A stretch of DNA of 64,000 nucleotides from Shewanella gaetbuli. Its GTDB lineage: Bacteria > Pseudomonadota > Gammaproteobacteria > Enterobacterales > Shewanellaceae. Shown here one piece after another: positions 46,829-54,890 of this stretch. The stretch is from positions 248,001-312,000 of the forward strand of contig NZ_JAKIKP010000001.1 in assembly GCF_023284065.1 (NCBI RefSeq), given 5' to 3'. The position numbers were made by a program, and so were the translations under genes. The stretch's first letter is position 1; the number at the start of each line of letters is the position of its first letter. Under the pieces are notes generated by a model. It was not told where the DNA came from. It was given only the letters and a program-made list of their open reading frames with translations, and made no database searches.

Positions 46829-48517
46829 TTAGAATGCCGTTCTTCTGTAGCGGCGATATTCAGGTTGCCAGAAGTTATCTTCAATAGCTTGCTGCAATAA
46901 TTCGTCGGTACAAGGTAGTGCAAGGCCTTGTTCTATTGCGACTTTAGCAACAGCAAAGGCAATGTATTTACTGACTTTATGAATATCTTCCAGTTTTGGC
47001 AGTAAAGAGCCTTCACCAGTTGTCCCTAGGGGGGAGCACTCAGACAAAGCACGACTTGATGCCATTAACATTTCATTGGAAACGCGATTTGCCCCACAAG
47101 ACAATACCCCAAGGCCAATACCTGGGAAAATAAAGCTGTTGTTACATTGGGCTATTTCAAAGGTTTTATCACCAATCACTACAGGCTCGAATGGGCTACC
47201 TGTTGCCACAAGCGCTTGGCCAGATGTCCAATGTAAAATGTCTTTGGGTGTCGCTTCCACACGGCTTGTAGGGTTTGATAGTGGGAATACAATTGGGCGA
47301 GGGCAGTGACTGTGCATCGCTTTAATCACATCTTCAGTGAATAATCCCGGTGCTCCCGATACGCCAATTAATACGGTAGGCTTAGCGCTATTAATCACAT
47401 TCAATAATGAAATATTGTCGCTATAGTTTTCCCACTGTTCAATGGTTGAAAGCTTTTGAGCCAGCTTAGTTTGGAATGGCAGTAAGTTAGGCATGTTGTC
47501 TAGCAGTAAGCCCCAACGGTCTACCATAAACACTTGTGAACGAGCTTGCTCGTCACTGATACCTTCCGATACCATTTGCGCAATAATTGCTTCTGCAATA
47601 CCACAACCAGCGCTCCCCGCACCTAAAAAGGCAATACGTTGTTCACTAAGTTGAGTGTTTGCAGCTTTACAAGCCGCAAGTAACGAGCCTACGGTTACCG
47701 CTGCAGTGCCTTGAATATCATCATTAAAACAGCAGAATTTGTCTTTATAACGCTCAAGTAATGGCATAGCATTTTTTTGCGCAAAATCTTCAAATTGAAT
47801 CAAGGCGTCAGGCCAGCGACGGCTTACCGCTTGCATAAACTCTTCAACAAATTCTTGGTATTCTTCGCCACCAATGCGTTGATGACGCCAGCCCATGTAC
47901 ATTGGATCTTCTAATAGTTGTGGGTTATCGGTTCCCACATCTAGCGTAATCGCTAAACAATAAGCCGGGCTGATACCGCCACAACTGGTATACAAAGACA
48001 ATTTACCAATGGGAATCCCCATGCCACCGATACCTTGGTCGCCTAAACCTAAAATGCGTTCACCATCGGTTACCACAATGACTTTTACTTTATGACGGGT
48101 AGAGTTGTTTAAAATATCGTCAATGCGGTCTTTGTTCGGGTATGAAATAAATAAACCCCGATTACGGCGGTAGTTTTTAGAAAAACGCTCACACGCTAAC
48201 CCAACAGTTGGAGTGTAGATAATGGGCATCATTTCAGAAATGTTATTACTGACTAGCGAGTAAAAAAGCGTTTCATTGGTGTCTTGAATATTGCGAAGAT
48301 AAATATGTTTATCTAAATCATTATTAAAGTTTGTAAACTGCTCGTAAGCTCGGGCAACTTGCTCTTCAATGGTTTCAATTACCCAAGGCAGTAAGCCTTC
48401 TAAATTGAACGAGATACGTTCATCTTCAGTAAATGCAGTACCTTTGTTAAGCAGTGGAGATTCTAGAATGGCTGGGCCAGCAAAAGGAAGATAGAGGGGG
48501 CGTTTAATATCGTCCAT
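46829..48517 (-). CDS. maeA: NAD-dependent malic enzyme
   Basis: A 562-residue enzyme that decarboxylates malate to pyruvate with NAD. The malic N-domain holds [20 protein letters not shown] (about 99-118) and the NAD domain a [15 protein letters not shown] motif (about 294-308). [20 protein letters not shown] and [20 protein letters not shown] carry the metal residues. Length equals E. coli MaeA (565). The start is the ATG at 48517 preceded by AAAAGGTTACCC. It is a central-metabolism gene at the end of its unit. Confidence 0.97.
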   Translation of the reverse strand: MDDIKRPLYLPFAGPAILESPLLNKGTAFTEDERISFNLEGLLPWVIETIEEQVARAYEQFTNFNNDLDKHIYLRNIQDTNETLFYSLVSNNISEMMPIIYTPTVGLACERFSKNYRRNRGLFISYPNKDRIDDILNNSTRHKVKVIVVTDGERILGLGDQGIGGMGIPIGKLSLYTSCGGISPAYCLAITLDVGTDNPQLLEDPMYMGWRHQRIGGEEYQEFVEEFMQAVSRRWPDALIQFEDFAQKNAMPLLERYKDKFCCFNDDIQGTAAVTVGSLLAACKAANTQLSEQRIAFLGAGSAGCGIAEAIIAQMVSEGISDEQARSQVFMVDRWGLLLDNMPNLLPFQTKLAQKLSTIEQWENYSDNISLLNVINSAKPTVLIGVSGAPGLFTEDVIKAMHSHCPRPIVFPLSNPTSRVEATPKDILHWTSGQALVATGSPFEPVVIGDKTFEIAQCNNSFIFPGIGLGVLSCGANRVSNEMLMASSRALSECSPLGTTGEGSLLPKLEDIHKVSKYIAFAVAKVAIEQGLALPCTDELLQQAIEDNFWQPEYRRYRRTAF

Positions 48518-48752
48518 GGGTAACCTTTTTTATAATTGTTTAGTTGACCTAGGCTGTAATCAAATAAATTTTCATCAAAAAGTGGTATCAAAAATTCACT
48601 TTTACAGCAGAGATGAGCGTTTAGTTTGTATAAGCCGATAGATTAACATGAGTAACAATTATTGTGGTCTGTTAAGTGATGAATTTCACGTTTTTTTTAT
48701 CTTTGTGCGCCAGTAAAAATAATGGCCTGAGAATATTGGCGGTTACTCAACA

Positions 48753-48780
48753 AAAATGCACAGCTAAGGCTGTGCATTTT
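48753..48780 (-). terminator. terminator downstream of yehS
   Basis: AAAATGCACAGC/GCTGTGCATTTT perfect 12-bp stem, 4-base loop. On the minus strand five T follow. Confidence 0.88.
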
Positions 48781-48804
48781 AGATGAAACATTTTATTTAA
48801 AAGG

Positions 48805-49269
48805 TTACTTACCGCGAAGTTTAATCGACATGCCTTTTAAGAAGTTTCTTAATACTTGATCACCACAGGCTTTATAGTTTTTATGATCAGGGTTTCTAAA
48901 TAGTGCACCTAACTCAGATTTGCCCATATTGAAATCAGCCAACGCTAACGCTTCAATAATATCTTCTTCACGAAGGGTAAAAGCAATGCGTAACTTTTTG
49001 AACATTAAATTGTTAGTTAAGTTTTTAACTGGCTTAGGGATTTCTGCGCCTTCTTTTAACCCGCGATGAGTAATGATCAGCCCATCTAGAAATTGACACA
49101 TTAAAGAATCATTAACGGCTTTATAGCCTTCCTCTTGTTCTTTTTTAAGGATGGCGATCACGGTATCAGTGCTAACTTCGGCATCAGCTTTAGCAAAAAT
49201 AGCGCTCATTTGTGCATTAGAGTAATCGAAAATGAATCGAATACGGCGAAGAATATCGTTGTTTATCAT
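48805..49269 (-). CDS. yehS: DUF1456 family protein (YehS-like)
   Basis: A 154-residue protein made of two tandem DUF1456 repeats: ILRRIRFIFDYSNAQMSAIF (about 5-24) and LMFKKLRIAFTLREEDIIEA (about 88-107). Each is followed by a conserved LxxLxK/F region (FLDGLIITHRGLK and FLKGMSIKLRGK). Length equals E. coli YehS (156). Function unknown. It has its own terminator. Confidence 0.92.
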   Translation of the reverse strand: MINNDILRRIRFIFDYSNAQMSAIFAKADAEVSTDTVIAILKKEQEEGYKAVNDSLMCQFLDGLIITHRGLKEGAEIPKPVKNLTNNLMFKKLRIAFTLREEDIIEALALADFNMGKSELGALFRNPDHKNYKACGDQVLRNFLKGMSIKLRGK

Positions 49270-49335
49270 ATGGCTCTCGGGCGCGGCTGCGCATAGTTAT
49301 GGATGCAATAATTTGCCGTTACAGTATAACCTAAT

Positions 49336-50445
49336 TTACTCAGCTTGCTGCTGTATTAGTTCACGAATACGGGTTCTTATCTCGTCATGTAGGCCAAATA
49401 CCCGAGACATGTCATCCAGCTCCCATGAGGTATTTTCTAAAATTACCACTGACAATTGTTGTTTTGGGTAGTAAATCATGGTGCTGATATAACCTTGTAT
49501 GTACCCAGAGTGACTATATTCCGTTAGCTGTTGTTGATTGTTTATCTGTAATCCAAAACCATATCCTGTTGGGCCCCAACGGTGGTTACGCGTGCCATAT
49601 GCTGTGGTCATTTTTTGGTAAAGCGCAGGGGTAAATAGTTTTTGTGAGTGTAACAAGTGCTGTAGTTTATTAATGCTTTTGGCATCAGCTTGCAGTGCCC
49701 CAAATGCGAGCATGCCAGTATCAATATCCAGCTCAGATAATTGTCGCTGTCTGTCTTGTTCATTATAGCCTTGAACTAATTTGCCTTGTTGTGCCAGTTG
49801 CGCTGTACTGCCTGTATTTGCCGATAACGCTAATTGCTGTTGCTGTGCGAATTCAGATACCAACTCTTCATAGGGCTTATTATTGATTTTAGCTAATATT
49901 TTCCCCAGCAGATGGTAACCGTAATTAGAGTAAGAAAACTGGCTTCCTGCAGGAAACTGTAATTGCGGGTCATTATTTTTCAGTGGCTGGATACCTGAAG
50001 TATGACTGAGCAAATGCGCAATGGTGACACTATTATCTATGTGAGTTTCAAGATAAACATTAGCAGGGTCATCAAGGGCGATTTTTTTATGCTCGACAGC
50101 CTGAAGCATTAAAATAGCGGTAACGGTTTTGCTTAGAGAGCCTAAAACATATTGATTATTAATTTGGTGTTTATTGCTTTTTTCGGGTTGGGAACGATTA
50201 AGTTGATAAACAAAATCTTGTGGACGATCAATTAGAATAACCCCTTCAAAAGGGCGTTTTTGCGCAGTTTCCGCGTGTTGAATATGCTGTTCTATTTGCT
50301 GATGCAATTGGTTAATGGGCGTTTTACTGTTGGGGTGCATATTAATTTCAACTTGCAGGTTGTCAGCTTCAGCGAACGCTTGAGTGCAAAAGCTTACTAA
50401 GCAAACCAGTAATAGCGTTTGCACTGTTGCCATTATATTAAACAT
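49336..50445 (-). CDS. serine hydrolase of the beta-lactamase/class C family
   Basis: A 369-residue exported protein (signal MFNIMATVQTLLLVCLVSFC, cut near AFA-EA). The class C serine hydrolase motifs are SLSK (SxxK, VLGSLSKTVTAILML), YSNYGYHLLGK (YxN) and HSG (YSHSGYIQGY). It resembles AmpH/EstB-type esterases and peptidases and probably acts on peptidoglycan fragments, peptides or esters rather than as a resistance enzyme. AAGGATAGAT stands before the ATG. Confidence 0.9.
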   Translation of the reverse strand: MFNIMATVQTLLLVCLVSFCTQAFAEADNLQVEINMHPNSKTPINQLHQQIEQHIQHAETAQKRPFEGVILIDRPQDFVYQLNRSQPEKSNKHQINNQYVLGSLSKTVTAILMLQAVEHKKIALDDPANVYLETHIDNSVTIAHLLSHTSGIQPLKNNDPQLQFPAGSQFSYSNYGYHLLGKILAKINNKPYEELVSEFAQQQQLALSANTGSTAQLAQQGKLVQGYNEQDRQRQLSELDIDTGMLAFGALQADAKSINKLQHLLHSQKLFTPALYQKMTTAYGTRNHRWGPTGYGFGLQINNQQQLTEYSHSGYIQGYISTMIYYPKQQLSVVILENTSWELDDMSRVFGLHDEIRTRIRELIQQQAE

Positions 50446-50474
50446 ATCTATCCTTGTATTTTTAGGGCTATTCC

Positions 50475-50534
50475 AATGGAACCGATTCCAATAGTACCGT
50501 TGCTAATAGTACTGTTGCTAATAGTATCATGACC
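50475..50534. repeat. four 15-bp tandem repeats in the promoter region of the serine hydrolase
   Basis: Units at 50475, 50490, 50505 and 50520. The two central ones read AATAGTACCGTTGCT and AATAGTACTGTTGCT (14 of 15 identical); the outer two are degenerate. They fill most of the 98-bp gap between the NRAMP-like stop and the hydrolase start and could allow slippage that changes spacing. Confidence 0.75.
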
Positions 50535-50543
50535 TTAGCCTTG

Positions 50544-51788
50544 TTATTTAGTGAGATACCAGACTAAAAATAACAGCGCGAAGCCAACTAAGTAGCATAG
50601 GCCTACCCAAGATAACAGCTGCATTTTAAAGCCATACCTGTGGTGTTGTGGGATATGTTTACTGGTCATTAGGGTTAAATTAAGCCAAGCAAAAATGACT
50701 GTAGTCATAAAGGCTAGAATCATCACAAACTCGAGTAGCGGCAACAGTGCACCTTTGAAAAATAAAATTAACCCAAGGCCTAAGCTTGAAATAGTTAACA
50801 TAATCAAGGTTAAGTGACTGCTGGCTAAGTTATCTTGTTTGGCGTTTAATAAGCGCCATGCCATATCTAATGTTCTGCTATACCCGTCAATGACCGTTAC
50901 CGTGGTACTAAAAATACACAGTAATGCGACTAGGGCAATTAAATAGCGGCTTTTTTCTCCCATCACATTGCTATATAAATCAATTAATTGTGAAGCGAAT
51001 AATGCCCCTGATTGAGAAAACTGCTCGCCAGAGCCATACATGACTAAGGCGCCTAAGGCTAAAAACACCACTGCAAGTATGGCGGTAGTGAGATAACCAA
51101 GATTAAAATCAAATACCGCTTGTTTAGCCGATATGGTTTGAGTTTTTTGTTTCTCTAATAGCCATACTGAGTTCCAGCAACTTACTTCAATAGGCGCAGG
51201 CATCCAACCCATCATTGCCACTAAAAAACCAATATTGGCCCATTGCCATGCATCAGCATTGGTCGTGACGGTTGGTGCTCCCCATTGTTGGCTTAGGGCT
51301 AAACTGACCGCAACGAGGGTGCTAATTGTTAATATCAGCATAATGACTTTGGTAATGTTATCTAGCCATCGATAATGACCTAAAATAAGTAATAACAAAC
51401 AGCTGAGTAGAACTATTAGTGCCAAAATATCAATCGTTAAAGGGATGAATTGAGTAAGTAGTGCCGCAGTTAGCATACATACTCCAGCCGTACTTGCTAT
51501 GGCGGCAATGGTGTTTAAGCCGGTGAATAAGAGTAAATAGCCTCTACCTTGGTTTAAGTAACCTTGCAGTAAGCTATTGTTTGTTGCTGCCGTGTAGCGA
51601 GCACCTGCGGCAAAGAAGGGGTACTTAACGATGTTAACCGCAATCACTAACCACACTAGCTGCCAACCAAACTCTGCGCCCGCTCGGGTTGCCGCCACCA
51701 AGTGTGAAGCCCCAATTGCGGCGGCTGCCATCAAAATACCAGGGCCTAAACTGGCCAGACTGACAGATTTGAGAATATTTTTCGGCAT
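50544..51788 (-). CDS. NRAMP-superfamily transporter lacking canonical metal ligands
   Basis: A 414-residue protein with about 11 membrane segments and the NRAMP opening LGPGILMAAAAIGASHLVAA (about 14-33). In canonical NRAMP the DPGN metal motif stands where this protein has GASH, and the TM6 MPH appears as MPA (MGWMPAPIEVSCWN). Loss of the Asp and Asn ligands predicts that it does not carry Mn or Fe in the usual way; related NRAMP-like proteins carry other substrates. Downstream the serine hydrolase is separately spaced by tandem repeats. Confidence 0.88.
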   Translation of the reverse strand: MPKNILKSVSLASLGPGILMAAAAIGASHLVAATRAGAEFGWQLVWLVIAVNIVKYPFFAAGARYTAATNNSLLQGYLNQGRGYLLLFTGLNTIAAIASTAGVCMLTAALLTQFIPLTIDILALIVLLSCLLLLILGHYRWLDNITKVIMLILTISTLVAVSLALSQQWGAPTVTTNADAWQWANIGFLVAMMGWMPAPIEVSCWNSVWLLEKQKTQTISAKQAVFDFNLGYLTTAILAVVFLALGALVMYGSGEQFSQSGALFASQLIDLYSNVMGEKSRYLIALVALLCIFSTTVTVIDGYSRTLDMAWRLLNAKQDNLASSHLTLIMLTISSLGLGLILFFKGALLPLLEFVMILAFMTTVIFAWLNLTLMTSKHIPQHHRYGFKMQLLSWVGLCYLVGFALLFLVWYLTK

Positions 51789-52009
51789 GTAGGTTTGCTC
51801 GTTGAGTTATTTTTATTATTACTATTAATCAGGTTGCCATAAGTTGCGTCACAGTAAAACTGAGATTTTTTACAACTAAGCTACTTGTAGGTGAAAGGTG
51901 TATTTAAAGGGTAATGAACATCAGAACTAAAAATCGCTGGATAATATTGGCTATTTACCCCTAAGATTAAGGGTGTTGATATTAGTGTTTCATAGCAAAG
52001 GGAAGTTAT

Positions 52010-52651
52010 ATGATTACGTTATACGGTACCCCAAGAAGTCGCGCTTTACGTGTGTCTTGGTTGTTGGAAGAGTTAGCAGTCGAGTGGCAGTTTTCATTTT
52101 TAAACTTTGCTAAAGGTGATAACCGCAGTGAAGCCTTTTTAGCGCTTAATCCTAGTGGCAAAATGCCAGTAATTGAAGATGATGGCTTGGTGGTGACGGA
52201 GTCTGCCGCCATTCAACGTTACTTGGCTGAGCGTTATGGTAACGGCAAGTTTCTTCCCACCGCAGGCACAGCTGAATCGGCAACGCATGAGCAATGGGTT
52301 AGCTTTATTATTTGTGAGTTGGAGCAACCATTATGGAGCATGGGGAAACATAAGTTTGCTTTACCTGAAGAGCAGCGATTAGCAGCAATGCTTCCTGTGG
52401 CTAAATTTGAGTTTGATAAAGCGGCAAAAATTGCTGAGTCGTGGGTGCCTGAATCGGGTTATTTATTGGGTGATAAGTTTACCATTGCAGATATTTTATT
52501 AACCCAAACTTTACTGTGGGCGCGTGCATTTGAACAAGATATTCCACCTAAACTGAGTGATTATCTTGAGCGATTATCTACTCGGCCAGCGCTCGTTTCT
52601 GTATTGGCCAAAACAGAGGCAATAGCTAAAGCAGCACAAGAATCAGAGTAA
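52010..52651 (+). CDS. glutathione S-transferase
   Basis: A 213-residue cytosolic protein. The thioredoxin-like N-domain (1-80) shows ITLYGTPRSRALRVSWLLEE and then NPSGKMPVIEDDGLVVTESAAIQRYL, typical for the glutathione-binding site (the ESAAI segment). A helical C-domain with FTIADILLTQTLLWARAFEQ follows. The class and substrate are unknown. AGGGAAG precedes the ATG. Confidence 0.92.
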   Translation: MITLYGTPRSRALRVSWLLEELAVEWQFSFLNFAKGDNRSEAFLALNPSGKMPVIEDDGLVVTESAAIQRYLAERYGNGKFLPTAGTAESATHEQWVSFIICELEQPLWSMGKHKFALPEEQRLAAMLPVAKFEFDKAAKIAESWVPESGYLLGDKFTIADILLTQTLLWARAFEQDIPPKLSDYLERLSTRPALVSVLAKTEAIAKAAQESE

Positions 52652-52678
52652 CCCGCATAAGGCTCATTTAGCCACAAA

Positions 52679-52711
52679 AAAGGGCAAGTCACTTAGCGTG
52701 TCTTGCCCTTT
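52679..52711. terminator. bidirectional terminator between the GST and HTH genes
   Basis: AAAGGGCAAG/CTTGCCCTTT stem with an inner CAC/GTG pair. Six T follow on the minus strand; fewer on the plus strand. Confidence 0.88.
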
Positions 52712-52747
52712 ATGGTTTTTAATACCAATGTGCAGCTCAGTTAACGA

Positions 52748-53248
52748 TTAAAGCTGAGTGGCTGCCCATTTTGCACGGCTTTCACGACTCTCGCTTAAGC
52801 CATTATCTGCGCGATATGCTTTATAAGCTTCAGCGTCTAAAGGCACTAGGCTTACATCGACTTCTAGCACAAGTTTACACTCTTTTTTAATCCGCCAAGC
52901 CGCAGTATTGTATAGCTCAGTTAATGGTAAAGAGCTTAAAAACTCAGGGTTGTACATGTTGTACACCGCTTGAGTCGGGTAGACCACAAACGCTAAGCGG
53001 CGTTTAGGTTCTTTTTTGAATAACTCTTCAATACCATCTGTGGTATTAAGCACTTGCATTTCAATAATATCATCAATTTCAAGTAGCTTTTTTTGTACTG
53101 GCACAGGCGCTTCAGTTTCACCTGATTCCCATGCATTAACGGCTTCTTCAGTGGTGTTGGTGATACTGGCAACTTGAGCTACAGTTAAGCCGAATGATTG
53201 GCGTAAACACTGCATTTCAATGGCGTTTAAGCCTGTTGATTTAGACAT
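52748..53248 (-). CDS. HTH-domain protein (YdiL/DUF1870-like N-terminus)
   Basis: A 166-residue protein. The first 60 residues ([20 protein letters not shown], then [20 protein letters not shown]) form an XRE-type helix-turn-helix as in YdiL/DUF1870. The remainder, with [20 protein letters not shown] and [19 protein letters not shown], is not recognised and could bind a ligand. It may be a transcription factor. AGGAAAAATC precedes the ATG. Confidence 0.75.
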   Translation of the reverse strand: MSKSTGLNAIEMQCLRQSFGLTVAQVASITNTTEEAVNAWESGETEAPVPVQKKLLEIDDIIEMQVLNTTDGIEELFKKEPKRRLAFVVYPTQAVYNMYNPEFLSSLPLTELYNTAAWRIKKECKLVLEVDVSLVPLDAEAYKAYRADNGLSESRESRAKWAATQL

Positions 53249-53332
53249 GATTTTTCCTAGACAATAATAGTAAGCGGTATTGTTACCTGCTCACCTTTTT
53301 AATGAATCTGAGTTTTTAATGAATATGATAAG

Positions 53333-53734
53333 TTAGTAGGCTAGCCAAACTTCTTCAACCCAATCCCAAAATGACTCCCATACTTCATCGGTAAAGTCAC
53401 CGTCTTCCCAGAACTGCACTTGGCCATTTTCTTCAATACAGTAAAAACTATCGCCAACCTGACAAATAGGGATTTGCTCTCTAGGTAAACCGATAGACCA
53501 AGCATAGCTTGCCACTTCTGGTAAATAAGTGTGGCTGTATGGATCGGCTGCGGTGACCGGTTCAAAGCTTCCGTGAATGACATTGCTAGCATGGAGCAGA
53601 AACTCTTTCAGATCAGTTGGCAGGCCAATAAGTATTTGTTCTTCAACTTCCACTAACTGTTCAAAGGTAGGCAGTTCTAGTGGAACGGGAACGGTTTCAC
53701 TTATTTCTTGGAGCTGGTCGATAATTTCGTGCAT
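53333..53734 (-). CDS. SMI1/KNR4 (SUKH) family protein
   Basis: A 133-residue acidic protein. The fold is marked by ELPTFEQLVEVEEQILIGLP and then TDLKEFLLHASNV, with FYCIEENGQVQFWEDG near the C-terminus, as in the SUKH superfamily. Many members are immunity proteins against secreted toxins; others have general roles. It lies 132 bases downstream of the RelA/SpoT-like gene, with a strong terminator between, so a toxin-immunity pairing is possible but not shown by operon structure. AGGAATTTTC precedes the ATG. Confidence 0.85.
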   Translation of the reverse strand: MHEIIDQLQEISETVPVPLELPTFEQLVEVEEQILIGLPTDLKEFLLHASNVIHGSFEPVTAADPYSHTYLPEVASYAWSIGLPREQIPICQVGDSFYCIEENGQVQFWEDGDFTDEVWESFWDWVEEVWLAY

Positions 53735-53812
53735 GAAAATTCCTTAAGTCACAATGGTTGTCACTGCGATAATGTCGGGATTATAACAGAGATGATTTCA
53801 AATTTGCGGTTA

Positions 53813-53840
53813 ACAAAAAAAAAGCGCTCATGTGAGCGCT
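53813..53840 (-). terminator. terminator of the RelA/SpoT-like gene
   Basis: AGCGCTCA-TG-TGAGCGCT perfect stem. On the minus strand ten T follow. Confidence 0.95.
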
Positions 53841-53866
53841 AAAAGGGTGGATAGGGAACTGGGAGG

Positions 53867-54649
53867 TTACGCTGCTTGAGTGAAACTCGCTTCAACTGTT
53901 TGGCGTTTATAGGCCAACCAAGCTTTGTGATATTGCTTATGTGATTGTTGGCGAATACGGGTAATTTGTTGCATTTCAATATCATTTAAAGGTCGTCGAG
54001 CGGCGTAAGCCGTTGCCTCAATTTGCTGAATTTGTTCATAGTTAGCATGGTCAACACCACTTTTAATTTCAGCAATGCTATGCAGATGTAATTGCACTTC
54101 AACAATCATTTGTGATTGCGGTAATTTCACCAACACGTTTAAGTCTCTATATCCGCTAGCTTTAGGTGTAGCGAAACGGTTTTTAACTTGTATTATTTCA
54201 GTGGTTTCAGTTAACTTTTGATAGCTGGTCATCAAGTCTACAACGTTGTTTGCCACTAAACTGCCACGAGCTAAATCAGTTATACGGCTGGCATCACCGT
54301 CAAATTTATTCATCACTTTCTGGGCTGCTCTTTGTGGGCTTTTAGGCTCAGGTAAAATGGCTTCAATATTTTGTTGAATGCTTATGTTGTCTAAAATAGT
54401 GCCTAATTCTTGTTGAGCTAGATGAGCCAGTTGAATTAATTCATCTAAATTGTCACTTGTTTGCTTGGGTGGATAAGCTTGAAAGTCAGCAATCCCATTG
54501 AGTTTATCTACCGCACTTTCATTTCTGTAAGACAACCCATAAGGGGTTTTATTTACAGGATACACCACCATTGAAGCGGGTTGTGCTGTCACTTGCCTTG
54601 AGGTAAGTAAGATGACAAAAACAAACAGGGTTCTAAAAAACTTATTCAA
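53867..54649 (-). CDS. exported RelA/SpoT-like domain protein
   Basis: A 260-residue protein with a signal peptide (MNKFFRTLFVFVILLTSRQV, cut near VTA-QP). Residues about 100-220 show the nucleotidyltransferase pattern of (p)ppGpp synthetases: AAQKVMNKFDGDASRITDLARG with the metal Asp, ATPKASGYRDLNVLVKL with the stacking Tyr, and MIVEVQLHLHS with the Glu. No hydrolase (HD) or TGS/ACT domain is present. An exported alarmone-synthetase-like fold has no substrate-rich cytoplasm to act in, so it may be an effector, or an enzyme with a changed substrate. AATTTGAATAAG gives a weak ribosome site. Confidence 0.65.
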   Translation of the reverse strand: MNKFFRTLFVFVILLTSRQVTAQPASMVVYPVNKTPYGLSYRNESAVDKLNGIADFQAYPPKQTSDNLDELIQLAHLAQQELGTILDNISIQQNIEAILPEPKSPQRAAQKVMNKFDGDASRITDLARGSLVANNVVDLMTSYQKLTETTEIIQVKNRFATPKASGYRDLNVLVKLPQSQMIVEVQLHLHSIAEIKSGVDHANYEQIQQIEATAYAARRPLNDIEMQQITRIRQQSHKQYHKAWLAYKRQTVEASFTQAA

Positions 54650-54848
54650 ATTTTATACTCCAAGCTGAAATCCAATACCGTTGAGCATTAATCTGTAATC
54701 ATCCCTCTTAGTGCGAGGGAGTACCTCAAAATGTATAGTAAGTTTGCTGTACCCAAGCTGAACCAAACGACTGAGTTAAATAAATATTTGTTCATTTTGC
54801 AGTAGGTGTGTGTGAGTGGAAATGTTAATGACGTTGCTTGATGGGCAT

Positions 54849-54872
54849 AAAAAAGGCGCCATAAGGCGCCTT
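54849..54872 (-). terminator. terminator of the M13 peptidase gene
   Basis: AAGGCGCC/GGCGCCTT perfect 8-bp stem with a 4-base loop, six T on the minus strand. Confidence 0.93.
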
Positions 54873-54890
54873 GTTTAATGACGTAGTTTC

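Noticed and set aside
50475..50534. CRISPR-like array
   Set aside because: Units are only 15 bp, directly abutting, with no spacers and no cas genes.
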